Positions 35,721-50,080 of a DNA stretch of 64,000 nt are shown piece after piece. This DNA is from Polydactylus sextarius (lineage: Eukaryota; Chordata; Actinopteri; Polynemidae). Position 1 is the stretch's first letter. The number at the start of each line of letters is the position of its first letter. Both the position numbers and the translations under genes were made by a program. The notes under the pieces were generated by a model. That model worked only from the letters and a program-made list of their open reading frames with translations. It searched no databases and was not told the origin of the DNA. The DNA lies in the NCBI GenBank assembly GCA_016801845.1, contig CM028927.1:17732501-17796500 (forward strand), written 5' to 3'.

Positions 35721-38700
35721 GAGAGAGAGACTCACCTACTCTGTTCTGTTGGCTTAATAAATTAGGAATAAGATCATGTCTCCAGGTCTGAAATGCTTCT
35801 CTTGAACTATCGCCTTAAGTTAATGACATATTCAATAATGACTCTCGTTACTCTGATTGTTGCATAGCAACGGTGGGCAGACTCCGTCACAGCTCTGAGA
35901 AAAGCAGAAACTGAGCTGAAGAAAAATTGTAGAGGAACAAGTTGGAAATAAAATCAACATCGACGTCGTTCGTCGGCTTCACAAACCGACAGGTGATTTA
36001 TATATTAACGTATACATCTGTAGGCTGTGAGGGGAAGTGGAGGTAATTGTTGATCTCAGTGTTGTTGAATAGAGACAGTTTGGTGTCAAATGGACAAAAC
36101 CAGAACCTCAGACGTCATCTTCATTTCCTCATGTGAATAAAACCTCCTAAATTTTACATACCCCGTCCAACTGTTTTTGAAGAGGTTTGCTTTCTTTAAT
36201 CAATCTTGTGTGAAATAATTCTCATTAAAATATTCTTCTAGTACTAAGAACAAAGATTAGATGAAGTTATTCTATTGTCTAGTCGAGGGTGAAGTGATAC
36301 AGTAGTGTTATTACAGCTAACTTTACTTTATGTTACATGTAGCTCCTAGAAAGGCTAAATGACAAAACTGAAGCTCCATGATTTTAAGATAAAGCTGCAA
36401 AGTTCGCAAAGATGTTTAAGTTAATGTAGCAGCTTCATAGTCAATGTGATGGTTAAATGACTCCAGCTCCATGAGGTGAATGGAGGGTCTCTGCTGCCCC
36501 CACTGGCTCTTGATGAAAAACCAACACTTGCAAGATCAGAGTCTATGAAGCTGCAATGTTGGATTCAACAAGGGCGGCACAACATTATGCAACAATTTGC
36601 AACAGCCTTTTTCAGTCGTTTTGTCCTGTTTGTTCAGTGTGTTCAAGGAGTGACCCAATCAGCACCAACATGTATATAAAACCCACACATTTTAAAAGCC
36701 GTTGTGAATAGTCGGTGTTCAGGGCACAGCTTTACTCTGAGACTGCAGGAGGACGCCACATCATCGAGTCTCGCCAAGTTCTGTTCTAATGTCAAGGATG
36801 CCTCAAAATTTCACCGAGGACTGAGTCCTTTATCTGTAGGAATTTCAAGGCTTTACTGATGTATCCTTGATATCGTCAAAATATAATATACAATCCTCCA
36901 CTGGGCAATGATAGCGGAAGGGAAGCAGCAGCAATAGTCATTTAAACATAAGAATATATTTATTTCTTGAGTTGTTGATGTAAATTTAACCATGAACATG
37001 AACATACATTGTTAATAAATTGCTTTTTTGCAGTTGTTTATGTTGCGGTTATGGTCTTGTCACAGTTCATTGATCCATTATCTTACTCGGTCGTACCCGG
37101 ACTGATGGTTTATCAACTGTGTGTGACATTACACATATGAATTTTTATGAATGTTTTTTATTTTTATTTTTTGCAGGAATAATGTGTGTTTCTACACTTA
37201 CTAGTCTGATCTGAACTGTACGTGATTCAAATGCTAGTGAGGCGCGTAGCCTCATCTCTGCAGCGTACGACTTCAGCCTCTGTAGCAGCCGTGGAGCTTC
37301 TTCGCCTTTGCTGTAAACCAACCAATCAGAGCACAGCTCATTTAAATATTCATGATCTTACTGAGTAGGAGGGTCATTTTGTTCTAGGAGGATTTGATGT
37401 GTGCAGGTAGTTTCAGTTTCATTTAGGATCCTGGGCCTTTTTCAGTCCAACCAATCTTACATACACTATTTGGAGACCTTAAAGAACATATATTTATATA
37501 TACTTTAAAAAAAAATCTATGACCCCTTTAAAGGCTGAATCATCTTTTACTTTACTGATCCTGATTTTACTAATATCCACCATCTTCTTCTGCTTCTTTG
37601 TGCTGATTAAGTGAACCACCTGCTGTAGATTGTGAAACAAGCGCCCACATACTCATGTCCTTTTAATTTATTTTTTTTCCTTCTCGCTGTCGTTGTCCTG
37701 GAAGAAAAGCAGAAGGGACACCATAACCATAGAAACGGGGTCAGCCTGTTGCTACGGAGAAACGCCTGTGTGCCTCAGCGGCTCGGTGTAAGAGAGTTAA
37801 AGATACTCTTCTTTTGATTTGCCGCTCTAATGGCAGCTGCAAAGTGTTTGCGGGAAAGCGACGTGTTCCCTCTCTGCTGTAGCTGCATAAAAAGGCTTTT
37901 TGAACCAAACACACCTCATTTGAGTGGAGGTGCTGTCAGGTGCTGTTGCTGCGTCTCTCCTGTCAAACATCCTCCTCTTCACGAATGGAAGAAAAGCCAG
38001 AAAATACTTCCCCTTGCAAAACCTGCACTCTGCTTAGATCAGACGTAAGCTGGAGTCTGGATTGCTGAATAGACGACTTAGTCTGGTTTTCACTGCTGCA
38101 CAGCATTTTCATCTATAGATTTTTTTTATGCACACCGGTGTCGAGCTTTGGTCAAGACTCTTGAGGGAAAAAAAAAAATCTCATTTGTCTCTTTCTCTTT
38201 CATTGTTGGTTGTGGTTTGTTGTGTTGATATTGTTTGGTTTTTTTCACATTAAAAAGAAACAAATAAACAAGAATGAGTTAAAAAAAAAAAAAAAAAGAA
38301 AGTCAACAACGGTGTAAAGAATAATTTCTCACTCAGTCTTTCTCCCTGGCCTTTGGTGTTTACGTATATTAAATATTGATCTTAATCTCATTGAAAACTG
38401 TTGAAATGAATAAAAAATAATAAACAACAACATGTATTTGAAGAAGTGGAGCTACAAGAAATGATGCAGGACATACTGCAGTGTAGCAAGGAAACAAATC
38501 AATACCTGCAGACACATGAAGTAATTATAGTGCAAACCAGCAGCAAATAAACACCTTAAGTAAATGTACAAGACGACAGTCATTAAACTGTATTAACCAG
38601 CCGTGTGTCACCTCCCATTGACCCATAACCACACAAGACTAAGAGTGAAATAGAAGCAGATGAAATGTGTGTGACGGTTATTGTTGCTGTCGTCCTCAGA

Positions 38701-38799
38701 CCTGATAATCACCACTGTTGTAGAGTCATCTGTGTGAACATGTCATTCTCCGAGAATCATCCAACATTCTGTCAATATTACATTGTTTCATTGTCCAAA
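35718..38799. other. Intergenic DNA with a probable dispersed repeat
   Basis: No supportable exon. The segment 37230-37535 (GTAAACCAACCAATCAGAGC, then CATTTAAATATTCATGA, ending ATGACCCCTTTAA) resembles a frequent fish intergenic element, probably a non-autonomous transposon, but its ends were not resolved. Poly-A tracts lie at 38167 and 38281. Confidence 0.4.
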
Positions 38800-38965
38800 C
38801 ATCAGAGAAGAAGATCTGTCAGTCACATTCACACCTACAAGGAAATTTTAAGAACAACCAGTCGTCCCAACCTGCGTGTGTTTGGACTGTGGGAGGAAAC
38901 TGGATTCGAACGTAGAGAGATGACATGACATGAGAGATGACCACTGCGCCACTGCACCAACTACA
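38800..38965 (-). mobile_element. tRNA-derived SINE fragment, antisense
   Basis: Plus-strand text reads CACATTCACACCTACAAGG, then TTTGGACTGTGGGAGGAAAC, and ends at GACCACTGCGCCACTGCACC. This is the reverse complement of the common fish SINE whose head reads like GGTGCAGTGGCGCAGTGGTT. Fragments of the same family lie at 44036, 46020 and 48906. Confidence 0.65.
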
Positions 38966-40797
38966 GCTACATGTCTTTATTACTTATTTAAATACATATA
39001 AAGTTTAGTTTTCATACAAACTATATAATCCAATTAGAATCAGATTGATTTTACACCTAAAGGCAACAGGATTTTGATCAAATAATCTTATATTGAGGCA
39101 AATTTACAAACTTCTGCTGCTTTCAGAAGCTTTCAACCACTGGTTGTCATGGAGACAGCTTATATTATATATTATCATGGACTATACGTATTTATGTGAC
39201 AACTTGGTAAACTCGTCCTGCTGAGATAGACACTGAGGTTGATGGCTGAGTTGATTATTCACCGTTTTCTCCTTTAAAACACTTTTAAAATGTTTGATGA
39301 CTCATAACACGTTTATTAATTTTATGTCCAATGAAGAAAAAAAAAAAAAAAAAACGATCTTGAATTTTTTATGTCTCTTCCTCCGTGACTGTAAATCCAG
39401 ACCAGTGCACACGTTTTATGAGCTACCTGCAGTTACAGGTCATCAGTGTGTTTTTGGGTCTTTTTGTTAAAAAAAAAAAAAAAAAAGAAAGAAAAAAGTA
39501 AAAAAGTAAAAAAGTGTCGAGTTTAAACATTTGTCAAATCTGGCGAATAAAGATTTTAAGGTTGAGAATGAACTTTTCAAAGATTATAGCAGAATATTGG
39601 CGACTAATTTTTTTTTTTTTTTTTGAGTGATGTTTAATGATAATGTTGAGTTTGCATTTAGAGTTTATTAGATTTCCTGTTTAAGAGGAGGAAGGTTGTA
39701 AAAAGCATGAAATGGCCTCAGCTCCTCGGGGGCCTGCTGACATAGATGGACTGTTCATGAATCTGGATGAATGTGCAATAAAAAAGTATAAAATATTTAA
39801 TCATAGGAGCTAAAATGACAAAATGACAGACTAGGTGGGATGGTAATGTTTTGCGCCGGGGCCGACGTTAGTCACAGTTTTTTAAAATCAGGTTTTTACT
39901 GGATCGTTTGGTTTTAGAGGAACACTGATCCATCAAATAGAGATGCATCAAAATGAGGAAATGAGCATTTGCAAGTGTCTCTCAGAGAGAAAAAAAAAAA
40001 ATGATGTAGCTTCCTCTCGCTCTGTCTGTAATTCCACTGAATAGATATTTCAGCACTTTGGGGGGTGAAGTGAAGGCTGGTGGGTAAATTAATCTCACAG
40101 CAGGACAGTTTTGCTTACCTTGTCTCTGATTTATGCTGCAGTTTGTCCCGTGTGCCAGCTTTTCATATCTGAACAAATAGCACCTGAGCAAGAACGTAAA
40201 AGGTTTGTTCTGAACAAAAGATGCATCTAATTTTCTTGTTTTGACACTGAAACAAACTAAAAAAAAAGAAAAGTTTTGACGTCGCTTCATTCTGCTGCAT
40301 GTCGCGTACAGGTTCTTCTCAGAAACAGCTTCACACAAAAAGCCTTGACGGGCTTTATTTAAACTGAATCAATTGAGTGCAATCTTTCGGTATCAAACAC
40401 TGCGAGGGCTTTTTTTTGTAACATCGATTGTGTCTATTCTGTTTGCGCCGCTCTATCAGAATCAATATTTTGTACATTTTACAACTGAGGAATGCTACAG
40501 CATCTGAACGCTGGTTTTTCAAGTTCTCTACTGCACCAGAAAGTCAAAAGACGACTTTCTGTTTTTTTTTTAGTACATCGGTTTTTGAATGTTTTCTTAC
40601 TAAAGTAAAAAAGAAAAAAGTATTCAAAAGAATTTGTTTCATTGTTCAGTCAAAGTAAGATGTCACTTTATCATCTGCTTGTTTGTGTTACTTCAGGTAA
40701 TCTTCAAACCTCACAGTGAACACAGTGAATAAAGTATGGTGGCCTTGAAGGTCAATACACAACATCTCAATGGAGACTTGTGGATGAATTTTAAACT
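38966..40797. other. Intergenic DNA
   Basis: AT-rich sequence with long A or T tracts (39338-39354, 39469-39486, 39609-39624). No supportable exon. Open frames at 39982-40338 (minus) and 40428-40658 are low-complexity chance readings. Confidence 0.45.
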
Positions 40798-41150
40798 GAG
40801 ATTAAAGTGATCAAACCCAGTGTCTATTTCACCACAAATATGAGTCAAACACTCCCTGAAGAGATACAGTTGGGTAAGTCTTGTAAAACAGTGTTTTTAA
40901 TTAACTCTCAGTTCACTTACTAAGTTATCAGTACTTCAGTTTATGTGTAGGGACCCTATTCATGCTACTGCTGAAGCGAAGTGATGTTTTGAGCTTTATT
41001 AGCGGTTAAATGACAATTTAGATACGTTTGGCTGACTGCCCCATTTACTTTCATTGTTAACTATTTGGTTGTGAAAACAAAAGACGGACAAACTGGATAT
41101 AACTTCAACCAACGTTAAATATCTCTTGAGGGGGAGTTTGACCCTTAATA
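40798..41150. mobile_element. Foldback MITE, copy 3
   Basis: A short left end (GTGTCTATTTCACCACAAAT, then GAGTCAAACACTCCCTGAAG) jumps to GTTGGGTAAGTCTTGTAAAA. It continues through the same right arm as copies 1, 2 and 4, to TCTCTTGAGGGGGAGTTTGA. The central hairpin is deleted and the right tip is missing. Confidence 0.75.
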
Positions 41151-44035
41151 CACTGACAACATCAACATCAGTCATCTGACAGCCAATAAAACAATCACTC
41201 ACCTCTGAACTTGACAACCTTTTAGATTGTATTGACCCTCCTGGGCCACCGTAAGAAACTGTTTTTATGGAAAATCAGAAGTATTGTGATGTGAACTGAT
41301 TGGGGTAAGAGACAACGCTATCTTGTTGCACAAATCCAAAACTCCAACATTACATTACACAAGATATAATCACAAATAAATGTGAAATATGTTTTCTTTT
41401 CTTTTCCAGGTGAACCAATGTTTAACAAACAGTATTCAAGATTCATGATACTAGGTTTTCTCTGCAGGTTGTTGCTGCAGTTCTGTGAATTTCTTATTGT
41501 CACCAACAAAGATAAAACACATAACATGTTTTTGTTTTTTCATTTGACAGAAACAAGAGAGAAACTAAGCGCTCGTTGTAAGGAGGAGTTCTTTGTTCTT
41601 TTCTCTCGACACGGGTTACATCACCCATCATTCAGGTTCAAACTGATCTGATTCATATCTGCATCATGAAGAAACACGCAACACAGAATCAGAATCACGT
41701 GTTCATACATGAGTCTGCAGAGAGAAATAATAAGGCTCCACGCTGAGCAGGAGATCTTAACATGTACCTCATCCAGTCTCAGTCTCCTGCCTTTAAATCC
41801 CTTGTAATGCAGATGACAACAACACTGAGACGCTTCTTACTCTGATGTGCATCTTCCAGCAACATAATTGCACAAAAATATATATAGATATTTTATTTTA
41901 TTTCCATCCAAATCAAGATGACTTTCTTGTACAGCATATATTAAGTCTGCTATGATGATTTCTGTCAAGTTTACGGGGATAATTAACCATTAGCTAATTA
42001 GAGTTACTCTTATTTTCCAGAGACGTCAGCCTCCCTGTGGTCACATCATGACTGACGAATAAAAACTCTTCCTGAAGGATTAATTTGAGGTTGTTATTTT
42101 GTCCTATTCATTGATGTTTTGTCTCTCTGCTCTATAAATGGTTTGTAGAAAAATATTCTCCTGAAATTTGTAAAATTGTAGGAACATAAAAGAAATTCAG
42201 GGATTTAACTTGATATTTTTATGCAGCCATCAAATTAATAACAACGTGTCAGAAGAGATTTGTGGCGAAACATCACAGAGACACAGAGACACGGAGAACG
42301 AGGATTGAAAATCTGATGAGAATTAGTGTTGCTCACTAAATTTACCACCAGTCTCCGATAATAGTTTCTTTAAACCTGAACACATCGAGACATTTTAATC
42401 GAGCTGCAACAAGAACTTCAACCATCCTTGTGTTTACAAAATGAAATGTTAAAGGAGGGAAATGCCCAGTGTACTAGTGACCTAAGGAGGTGGCTGATTG
42501 ACTCTCGACCTCACCATCGATCTCCAGTGGTGGTGTCTGGTGGACTTGGTCCTCTGATGGTGGATGAATGAAGTTTAAGAGATGAAGTTTGATGCTGAAT
42601 GCAACTGATAATCTACCAGCTGCTAGTGCTAACACTGTTTATATAGTGATAGCATTAGTACTTTAATGATGATTATGTTTAGAGAACTGACCACCAGCTT
42701 TTTTGGTTATATAGGCTACATCTTTAACTTTTAAGTTCATATTTAATTTTATAGTATTTGTCTAGAGCCAAATTTTATATATATATACATTTCAGCTTAC
42801 ACATTTATCTCAAGGCTCCTTATTATATCTCTCATAATTGTTTTCTGCTGTAGAAAAATGTAAATGTGGTAAAATGTCTTCATGCTTCCTGTTCAGCAGC
42901 AAATTACAGTCAGTTGTTGTTGGCAGTGAACGGATAATCACAGTGGAACATGTGGCTGATGGATACATATGACTTAAAAGCCCAAATTAGAGTTTTATAT
43001 GCACTTTTATCTTATATCCAGTGATCAGATTAGGACTTTAAATGATTATTAAATATCTATAGATATCTACAGATACATATCTATAAATATCTATCTGGAA
43101 GAATATCAGCTAATACTTATTTGCCACTATTTATTGCATCTACCTAACAGAGATTTCTGTTTTGAGTCTGAAACATAACATCGAAACTGTTTCCACTTCC
43201 ACTGGTGTTTTGTACAAGACGCTCTTCCCCTCAGGCTGCATCTTCCATGTTCACGTCTTCCAGAAAATTATGTTTGACAGCTCCACAGTGTGAGGGAATA
43301 AAAATGAGCAATGTTTTTCTCATTTATATTTGCAAATATGTAACTACTGTCCTACAAATCATTTTTATAGACTACATACCCACTTGATAATGAAGGATAT
43401 TGTAAAGCTCCCAGTCTCCCAGTCAAGGCTACGAGTCCATGTGTATTTTCCTTGTTTAGATTTACACTAAATCACTAAATTACCCTGTTTGCCAGTAGAT
43501 CATAATACAGTACAAACACAACCTTGAAATCTGCACTTTTCATCAGGCAGCACATATTTATATGGACTCTGGACTCATGTATGTGTGTATATGTGGCTTT
43601 GTTTTCTCTCTCCATCACAGATAAATTACTGTGAAAATGACCGTCCCTGTCTATGCAGCTCAAAAAGCTCATTTCATTTTATTCAGCTTGAAATATATGA
43701 GGTCAAAACAATCGCTGCTCAATTGCCTTTTCTGTTTTGTCTGTGCTGAATGTTGCCTCTCAGCTTTCTTTAAAAGCTGAAATCATCACAAGCAACTTCA
43801 AAACACTTTTGTTGGTTTCAATCGGCGCTGAACAATGTGATTCAGATCAAACCGACGATGGGATCTCAGTCCACTTTGTTTGGTGTGTTTTTTGCAGCTT
43901 CGCCCACCACTTGGGTCCAGACTAAACGATCTCATCAAACATCCACTGAATTGCTATGAAATTTTTATTGTCATCTGCACAAAACAAGAAGAGAAAGATT
44001 TTTGGTGTCATTGTATTTTAAAAGTGTGAATCTGT
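41151..44035. other. Intergenic DNA
   Basis: No supportable exon or RNA gene. Mostly unique AT-rich sequence. Small frames at 41318-41651 and 43205-43387 are unsupported. Confidence 0.45.
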
Positions 44036-44275
44036 GCATCAGGAGTTAACGCTGTTGCCTCACAGCAAGAAGGTCCTTGGTCTTTGTGTGGAGTTTGCAT
44101 GTTTCCCCGTGTCTGCGTGGGTTTCCTCCCACCGCCAAAAACATGCAACATTGGGGATAAGTGAACTGAGCATACTAAATTGCCCGTAGGTGTGGATGTG
44201 AGTGCAAATGGTTGTTTGTCTCTAATGTTGTTCGTCTATATGTGGCCCCACGACGAGCTGGCGACCGTCCAGGAG
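44036..44275 (+). mobile_element. tRNA-derived SINE, sense
   Basis: The head reads AGGAGTTAACGCTGTTGCCT then CACAGCAAGAAGGTCC, as in the tRNA-like head of the family, but the B-box region is lost. The body follows: GTGTGGAGTTTGCATGTTTC, GTCTGCGTGGGTTTCCTCC, AAATTGCCCGTAGGTGTGG and GACGAGCTGGCGACCGTCC. This is the most complete of the four family members in the window. Confidence 0.75.
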
Positions 44276-46019
44276 GCTTTTATTATGATTATTTACATCA
44301 GCCGGCATCTCTACTATATATATACTCATCTATTTCAACTGTTTTAACCCTGTAAATACAAGTATCAGATCAGTAGTTGCTCTATATTAACAAAAATATC
44401 AAATATATATCAAATATGTTTTATTTTCATTTTCAAACCAAGTCAAGATGATGTAAGATTTGGAACAAAACTGGTTCTGCAGTCAAATTCAAAATTACAA
44501 TACAAAATTACGACACTTGGTAAGTGTAATGCTAATGCTAATGCTAATATCCGCTGCTGATGATGAAATGCTACTGATTTGGTGATAGAGAGACAGCGGT
44601 GGGTTAGCTAGCTATAGCTAACTAGCTGTCGTAGCTAACCCACTGATTCAAGCCGGCAAAATCAGGACGCTGATGTAAACATCCAGGTCACGGGACAGGC
44701 AAGATGGCGGAGTAGTAGTACGTCTAAACTGTGCCTGCTACTGGCTAGCTTGCTATGTAGTAGCTACCTCAGTAGTACGCAGTGCACACTGAGGGTTCAG
44801 AAGCAGCTATAAACATGATTTACATGTTATAAATTAAATGTCATTACATTTTTTTTAGTTAATTTGATAAACATCATCAGAGAGATTCACGTTTTTGTAC
44901 TTGTGAAGCTAGTTAGCTAATATTAGCATGCTGTAAAATCAAATCAGTGTGTTAGCATTAGCATTTAGCACCAAAGCCTCATTTAGTTCACGTACAAGCA
45001 TTTTGTATTTTAATTTTGTAGACGTGTTATGTATTTTAACGAGTGAATTTGTTTTGTTATGAATCTCTTGGCTGTAACGCACTGAGACAGAATCATAGCG
45101 TGAGACTTTTTTTTTATGGTTTCCTGTCTTTTATTATTTATGTTTTCTCTCTCTTTTCTTTTCACTTTTCCTATTGGACTTTTTTTTTTTTTCACACCAC
45201 AGACTTCCCCTGTTGTTCTCTCTGTCCGTTCACTCAGGGATAACACACGGCACCAAGTCCATGTGTGGAGACATACAGTATTCATTTGTGTAGTATGGAC
45301 ATTAAATGTCAGCACACTGTAGAACGCATTAGCATTTCAGTATTGATTTTACATATCGGTGTCTTGGCGGCCTTTTATGGACTCGGCTCTACGGTCTACT
45401 GTGTCTGCATCTGGATCCAAGGTTTACAGGAAATATGTGACATGACAGCTTCTCCAACACAAACAGAGCCAGAGCTTTCAGAGTTTATGAGCTTCTAAGA
45501 GGACGGGGTCACTCCCAGGTTGTTTTTCATCTTCAATATGGAAATAAAAAAGAGTGTTATGACAACTAACACTTAGGGAGCAACTCCTGTCTTGGTGTCA
45601 AGAGAAAATATGTTTTTTTTATGGGAAATGGATTTTAATTAAATGAAATTCTTGCACTGTGTCACCATCTGTCTCAGTCGTGGTCTCATTTGTATTATAT
45701 TTAACTTGTCGATGCATATATATACTCTATACAGTGTATTATATATCCCCATATATTGTGCTATCTCATGCAAAACAAGAACCAAAATAACTTTTATTGA
45801 CCCAAGGAATCTGACTCCAGCACTCAGACAATGTAAAAACTGCAGAGGATAAATTTATAGAAGGATACAGATACAAACATGTAAACAGAGGTAAACTAAT
45901 GTTTGTAATATTTATACATGTTTGTGTGGAAGTGCAGAAGACCAGAAATTTATCTCGTAGACGTCAGATAAAATGAAAAGTTGGCGCCAGAGGTAATCAA
46001 AAATATCCACATCGGTGCA
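44276..46019. other. Intergenic DNA
   Basis: No supportable exon. A short imperfect palindrome lies at 44592-44642 (GGGTTAGCTAGCTATAGC and its inverted partner GCTAACCC). The rest is AT-rich. Confidence 0.45.
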
Positions 46020-46205
46020 AAGAATCCATCCATTCGTCTGTTTTCTATGTTACTTATCACTTCAGGGTTGTGACAGACGCCGCCAGGCTGTCACAAGACT
46101 GAAATATGGACACAAACATCTGTCGCGCTCACAGTCACACCTACAGGCAACCTGCTTGTCTTTGGAGAAAACCCACACAGACACAGAGGGAACATGTATA
46201 CCCCA
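46020..46205 (-). mobile_element. SINE fragment, antisense
   Basis: It starts with ATCCATCCATTCGTCTGTTT and TTCAGGGTTGTG (the family 3' tail in reverse). After an internal deletion come CACACCTACAGGCAACCTG, TGTCTTTGGAGAAAACCC and CACAGACACAGAGGGAACAT. Same family as 44036-44275. Open frames here (46015-46266) are repeat readings. Confidence 0.65.
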
Positions 46206-48905
46206 AACACAAACTTCACAGATAGTAAAGACTGTGGCTGTAGTCTGGCAGATATTTGGCATTTAGTCACAGAGGAAGGAGGGTGAAGGTCTTTGGTTTG
46301 ACTTTGTCATGTTTACCACACTACTTAAAAAGTAAAGGTAAACAATTTAAAGGCTTTCGCACTGACTGTGGCGGATCTTGGCCTCTTTTGGGGGCAGCTA
46401 CATCTATGGTTTGGAGTTCAATAATTGGTTTTGGGTGAGTTTTTTTTGTCCTTTTGTTTTTTATTATTTTGCACCCCTAATTTGGGCGACATAAAGGCAG
46501 TACATCCTTCTGAAACTTTGACAAAATTGTTGACGAAACTGTGCTTTATATACAGAAATGGGTTTATGTTAAACCATATTTATTTACCATATTTAGGTAA
46601 TTTCAGTGCGTTACATATATGTACATATCTTTGATTAACATAAACATAAACTTGTCATGTTAAATTTAAGTCTTAATTACAGAAAATATATTTTTTTCCA
46701 TTACACTGTTAATTTATGTATTGTTCTGGCACCACAGCCAGATTGTTTTCTTTTTTAACATTTATTTTTTACAGTGTACATTAATTCGTTATCTCAAAAA
46801 TAATGCAATTTAAATAAACAACTGTTAATTTCTTCTTTAGTGTAGGTTTTGTTTGTGTGTGTTTTTCTTGTAGTTTTGCACTTTGTTAGTTTATCTTTTA
46901 ACAGGAACCATCTGACGTCCAGTCTTCCTCTTTAGATCCTGTTTGTGTCTTTAAGAGTCTCAGCTTTAATCAGTGTGAGTGGTTGAGCCTCCATGTGTCT
47001 CCGTGTAAACACAATCATAATTTCTGTTCCTCCTTCCTGTGCACAGTAACAATTACCAAAAGATGTAAAGTTAATCAGGTCCTCATTAATCTGCATAATT
47101 AACATTTATACTGTTTTATTAAGATAAACCCTCAGGTCTTAATGAACATAGAGATTTAATATAAAAGTTATCTATTACACACTCAAACATATCCATTCAG
47201 TCCGTTCAGTATTTAGTGGAGGTCTATCTCTTCAAAGCCGAGGCTCAGTGACAATCAGGATGTATAGTTTTTATTCATGTTTACAAAATGATCTGGCCAC
47301 GTGTCAGTCAGGTGCTGGTGCCAACCCAGCAGACGGTCTCTCTACAAGGTCCAGATCTTGATCTTAAATCCACCTTAGTGTTCAATAACAGACTGCATCT
47401 CACCTGGAGAATCAAACATAGCCAGCACTGTTGAGATTTATATATTTATTAACTTATTCACTGAGTTTAAATCATGTGAAATTCACTGATCATTGCATCT
47501 CAGCAGACCCTCAACCTTTTTCCTCAGCCATAGTGATGAAACAACACTATCTTTAGTGTCACTTAAAGATCGTATTTACAGCACTTTGGCAGTGTGGCAA
47601 ACTTTCTCAGCACTGTTGCCTGGTGACTGCAGCACTGCCAGTGCACTTAACAAGCCACAAGCCATCAGTGGTAAACCATCCTGCAGACTGTATGTTCGCA
47701 CGGGGAAACTGTGCAGAAACTGAATTGGAAGTTGACGTTCAGGGAGGGGGTAGGAGTCCCCGGTACAGGCTGTTGTTCCTGCTGTCTTATTTCCACTGTT
47801 TTACTGTCAGAGCATGGAAATTCATTCTCTTTGACACTTGCAACCTTCTGTGTCTCCAGAAAGCCGTGGCGCTGCAAACCACCTAGTAAAAAGCACAACA
47901 ATCTCACAAGAAGACTGTGAATTTGAATTATACCCAAGTGAAAAAAAGGTATTTCACACAATATTCATTTAAAAAAAATCATGTGATGTTACTCTTTGTG
48001 TGTGATTCATGCGTTTCATTTGTGTCTCTTGATCTAATGTCTTCATTAAATCCTTAGTATTTTCTCTGTGGTGCTTCATATCCACCTGGTTCTTGTTCTC
48101 ATAAAAGAAGAAGTGGCAGTGGAAAGCAGCCAGCCGCTTAGACTGAGTAAGGGATATGTCCTGGCCTCCAGGGTGCACGGAAAAGAGAGGGAGAGGGAAC
48201 GGAGATGTGTGCCAGCGACTATGACACACTCGCTCCTGTCTATTTTTTTTTTTCATTATTACTATTTTGTGTGTATATGATAGTAAGACACGAGTAAGCT
48301 CTTTCATGGTGATTTCATGTGGGAATTCATTGCACAGCTAATTAAAAAACCGATGAGATTGTGTACAGTCAAATGCAGCATTTGAGTAATCCGAAAGTGA
48401 TGACAGAGCAGGTTTGTAAAGTTACATCGGGCTGCATTTTTATGACATATTACCTCTGTTTGACTCTTAGATGCATCTGCATACACAGCTGTATCAGGTA
48501 AAACATATAGCAGACGTGTTGTTTCTCCTCTAATTCGACTTCAAAAGGAAACAGTGTTCCTCCTTTGACTATCGACTTGCTGATCAGAGCTGGTTTGAGC
48601 TGGTAACACCCCTCGCAGGCTGAGAACTGCTTCTTCTTTTCCTGTTCATTGACTGATGCAGATAAAACAGTCCCTGCTGTGGTGACAGCTGCTAACGGTC
48701 CGACTATCCCTCCTCTGACCTCAGGCAGGTCAATAAAACAGCAGAGACCTGTTTAGGTTGGCCACATGTCCAGTGAATCCAAACGGACCTCACACGCTCA
48801 TGTTTAACCTTAAACACATTTAAGATATCAATATTTTAGCATCACAACTTCTGAAGCCGTTTTATGCGAATATGTGAAATATCTTTCCAATAATTCAGCT
48901 CTTAA
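46206..48905. other. Intergenic DNA, one possibly conserved segment
   Basis: No supportable exon. The segment 48310-48490 has evenly mixed composition with TAAT and ATGCA-type words (CAGCTAATTAAAAAACCG, CAAATGCAGCATTTGAGT) and could be conserved non-coding DNA; not tested. Confidence 0.35.
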
Positions 48906-48996
48906 CACATCACACAAGCTGGCGACCGTCCCGGATGTACTCTGCCTTTGACCGTAAGCAGCTGGGATAGGCCCCCCAGCCCAACGGACGGATGGA
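48906..48996 (+). mobile_element. SINE 3' tail fragment, sense
   Basis: AAGCTGGCGACCGTCCCGGA, then GCAGCTGGGATAGGCCCCCC and CGGACGGATGGATAC are the 3' end of the SINE family at 44036-44275. Confidence 0.7.
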
Positions 48997-49081
48997 TACA
49001 TCTTGTTTTATGACTAATTCTTATTATTTGCACTGTGTGCTTGTGAGCTTTTTGTTTTTTGCTCTCATAAATACTATTTGG

Positions 49082-49258
<177 letters not shown>

Positions 49259-49511
49259 CACCATGTTCCTGGCTCTTGTCATAGCTACAGGGATAATAAT
49301 CTGAATCTCTACTAATGTGGACCAATCCACAGCTTGAGCTCTAAAACCAATTGCACATTCATGGGGCTAAAGCACTTACAGCAGCACACTGACATTTCCA
49401 GAGCTATGTGAGTTTCATTCCTCCACGGTATGGGTTCCTAGAAAGGTCTAATGTTAGATTTCATTGAACAATGAGTATGTCTGTCTGTCTAAACCTAGAG
49501 AACAGGTGTGG

Positions 49512-49684
<173 letters not shown>

Positions 49685-49788
49685 TATCACTTTAATGTAA
49701 AATAAAACCAATCTATTTGTCTGTTCATAATAATAACATAATATGTTAAAACAATAACATAATATGTCAAAATATTACATTAATAATT

Positions 49789-49846
<58 letters not shown>

Positions 49847-49855
49847 GTATGTGTG

Positions 49856-49945
<90 letters not shown>
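49789..49945. repeat. (AC)n-(AT)n-(GTAT)n-(AT)~43 compound microsatellite
   Basis: An AC run, a short AT run, GTAT units (49835-49860) and a final 85-bp AT run. The AT run ends about 85 bp before the CRE-like element of eif3e. Confidence 0.98.
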
Positions 49946-49946
<1 letters not shown>

Positions 49947-50010
49947 CAAAACAGCATTATTTTAGTCATTATTTACAGTGCAGTTTAACAAAAAACCGGG
50001 AAAGCGGTGA

Positions 50011-50050
50011 TGACGTATCTGTACCGGGTGACGTCAACGTTCTCTTTTGT
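50011..50050 (+). promoter_or_regulatory. eif3e: eif3e core promoter: CRE palindrome and TOP-like start
   Basis: A perfect TGACGTCA palindrome lies at 50029-50036, with a second TGACGT half site at 50011-50016. Just downstream, C50042 begins a pyrimidine run (CTCTTTT) that fits a 5' terminal oligopyrimidine start. That would give a 5' UTR of about 39 nt. Mammalian EIF3E mRNA is counted among TOP mRNAs, which makes this likely. The start site itself is inferred. Confidence 0.5.
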
Positions 50051-50080
50051 AAATAAAGTTACATTTTGAAGGCAGCCAAG

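Noticed and set aside
44592..44642. TTAGCTAGC-type palindrome as a possible structured RNA
   Set aside because: A short AGCTAGCT-rich self-complementary run, also seen at 6050 and 50265; best explained as simple sequence.
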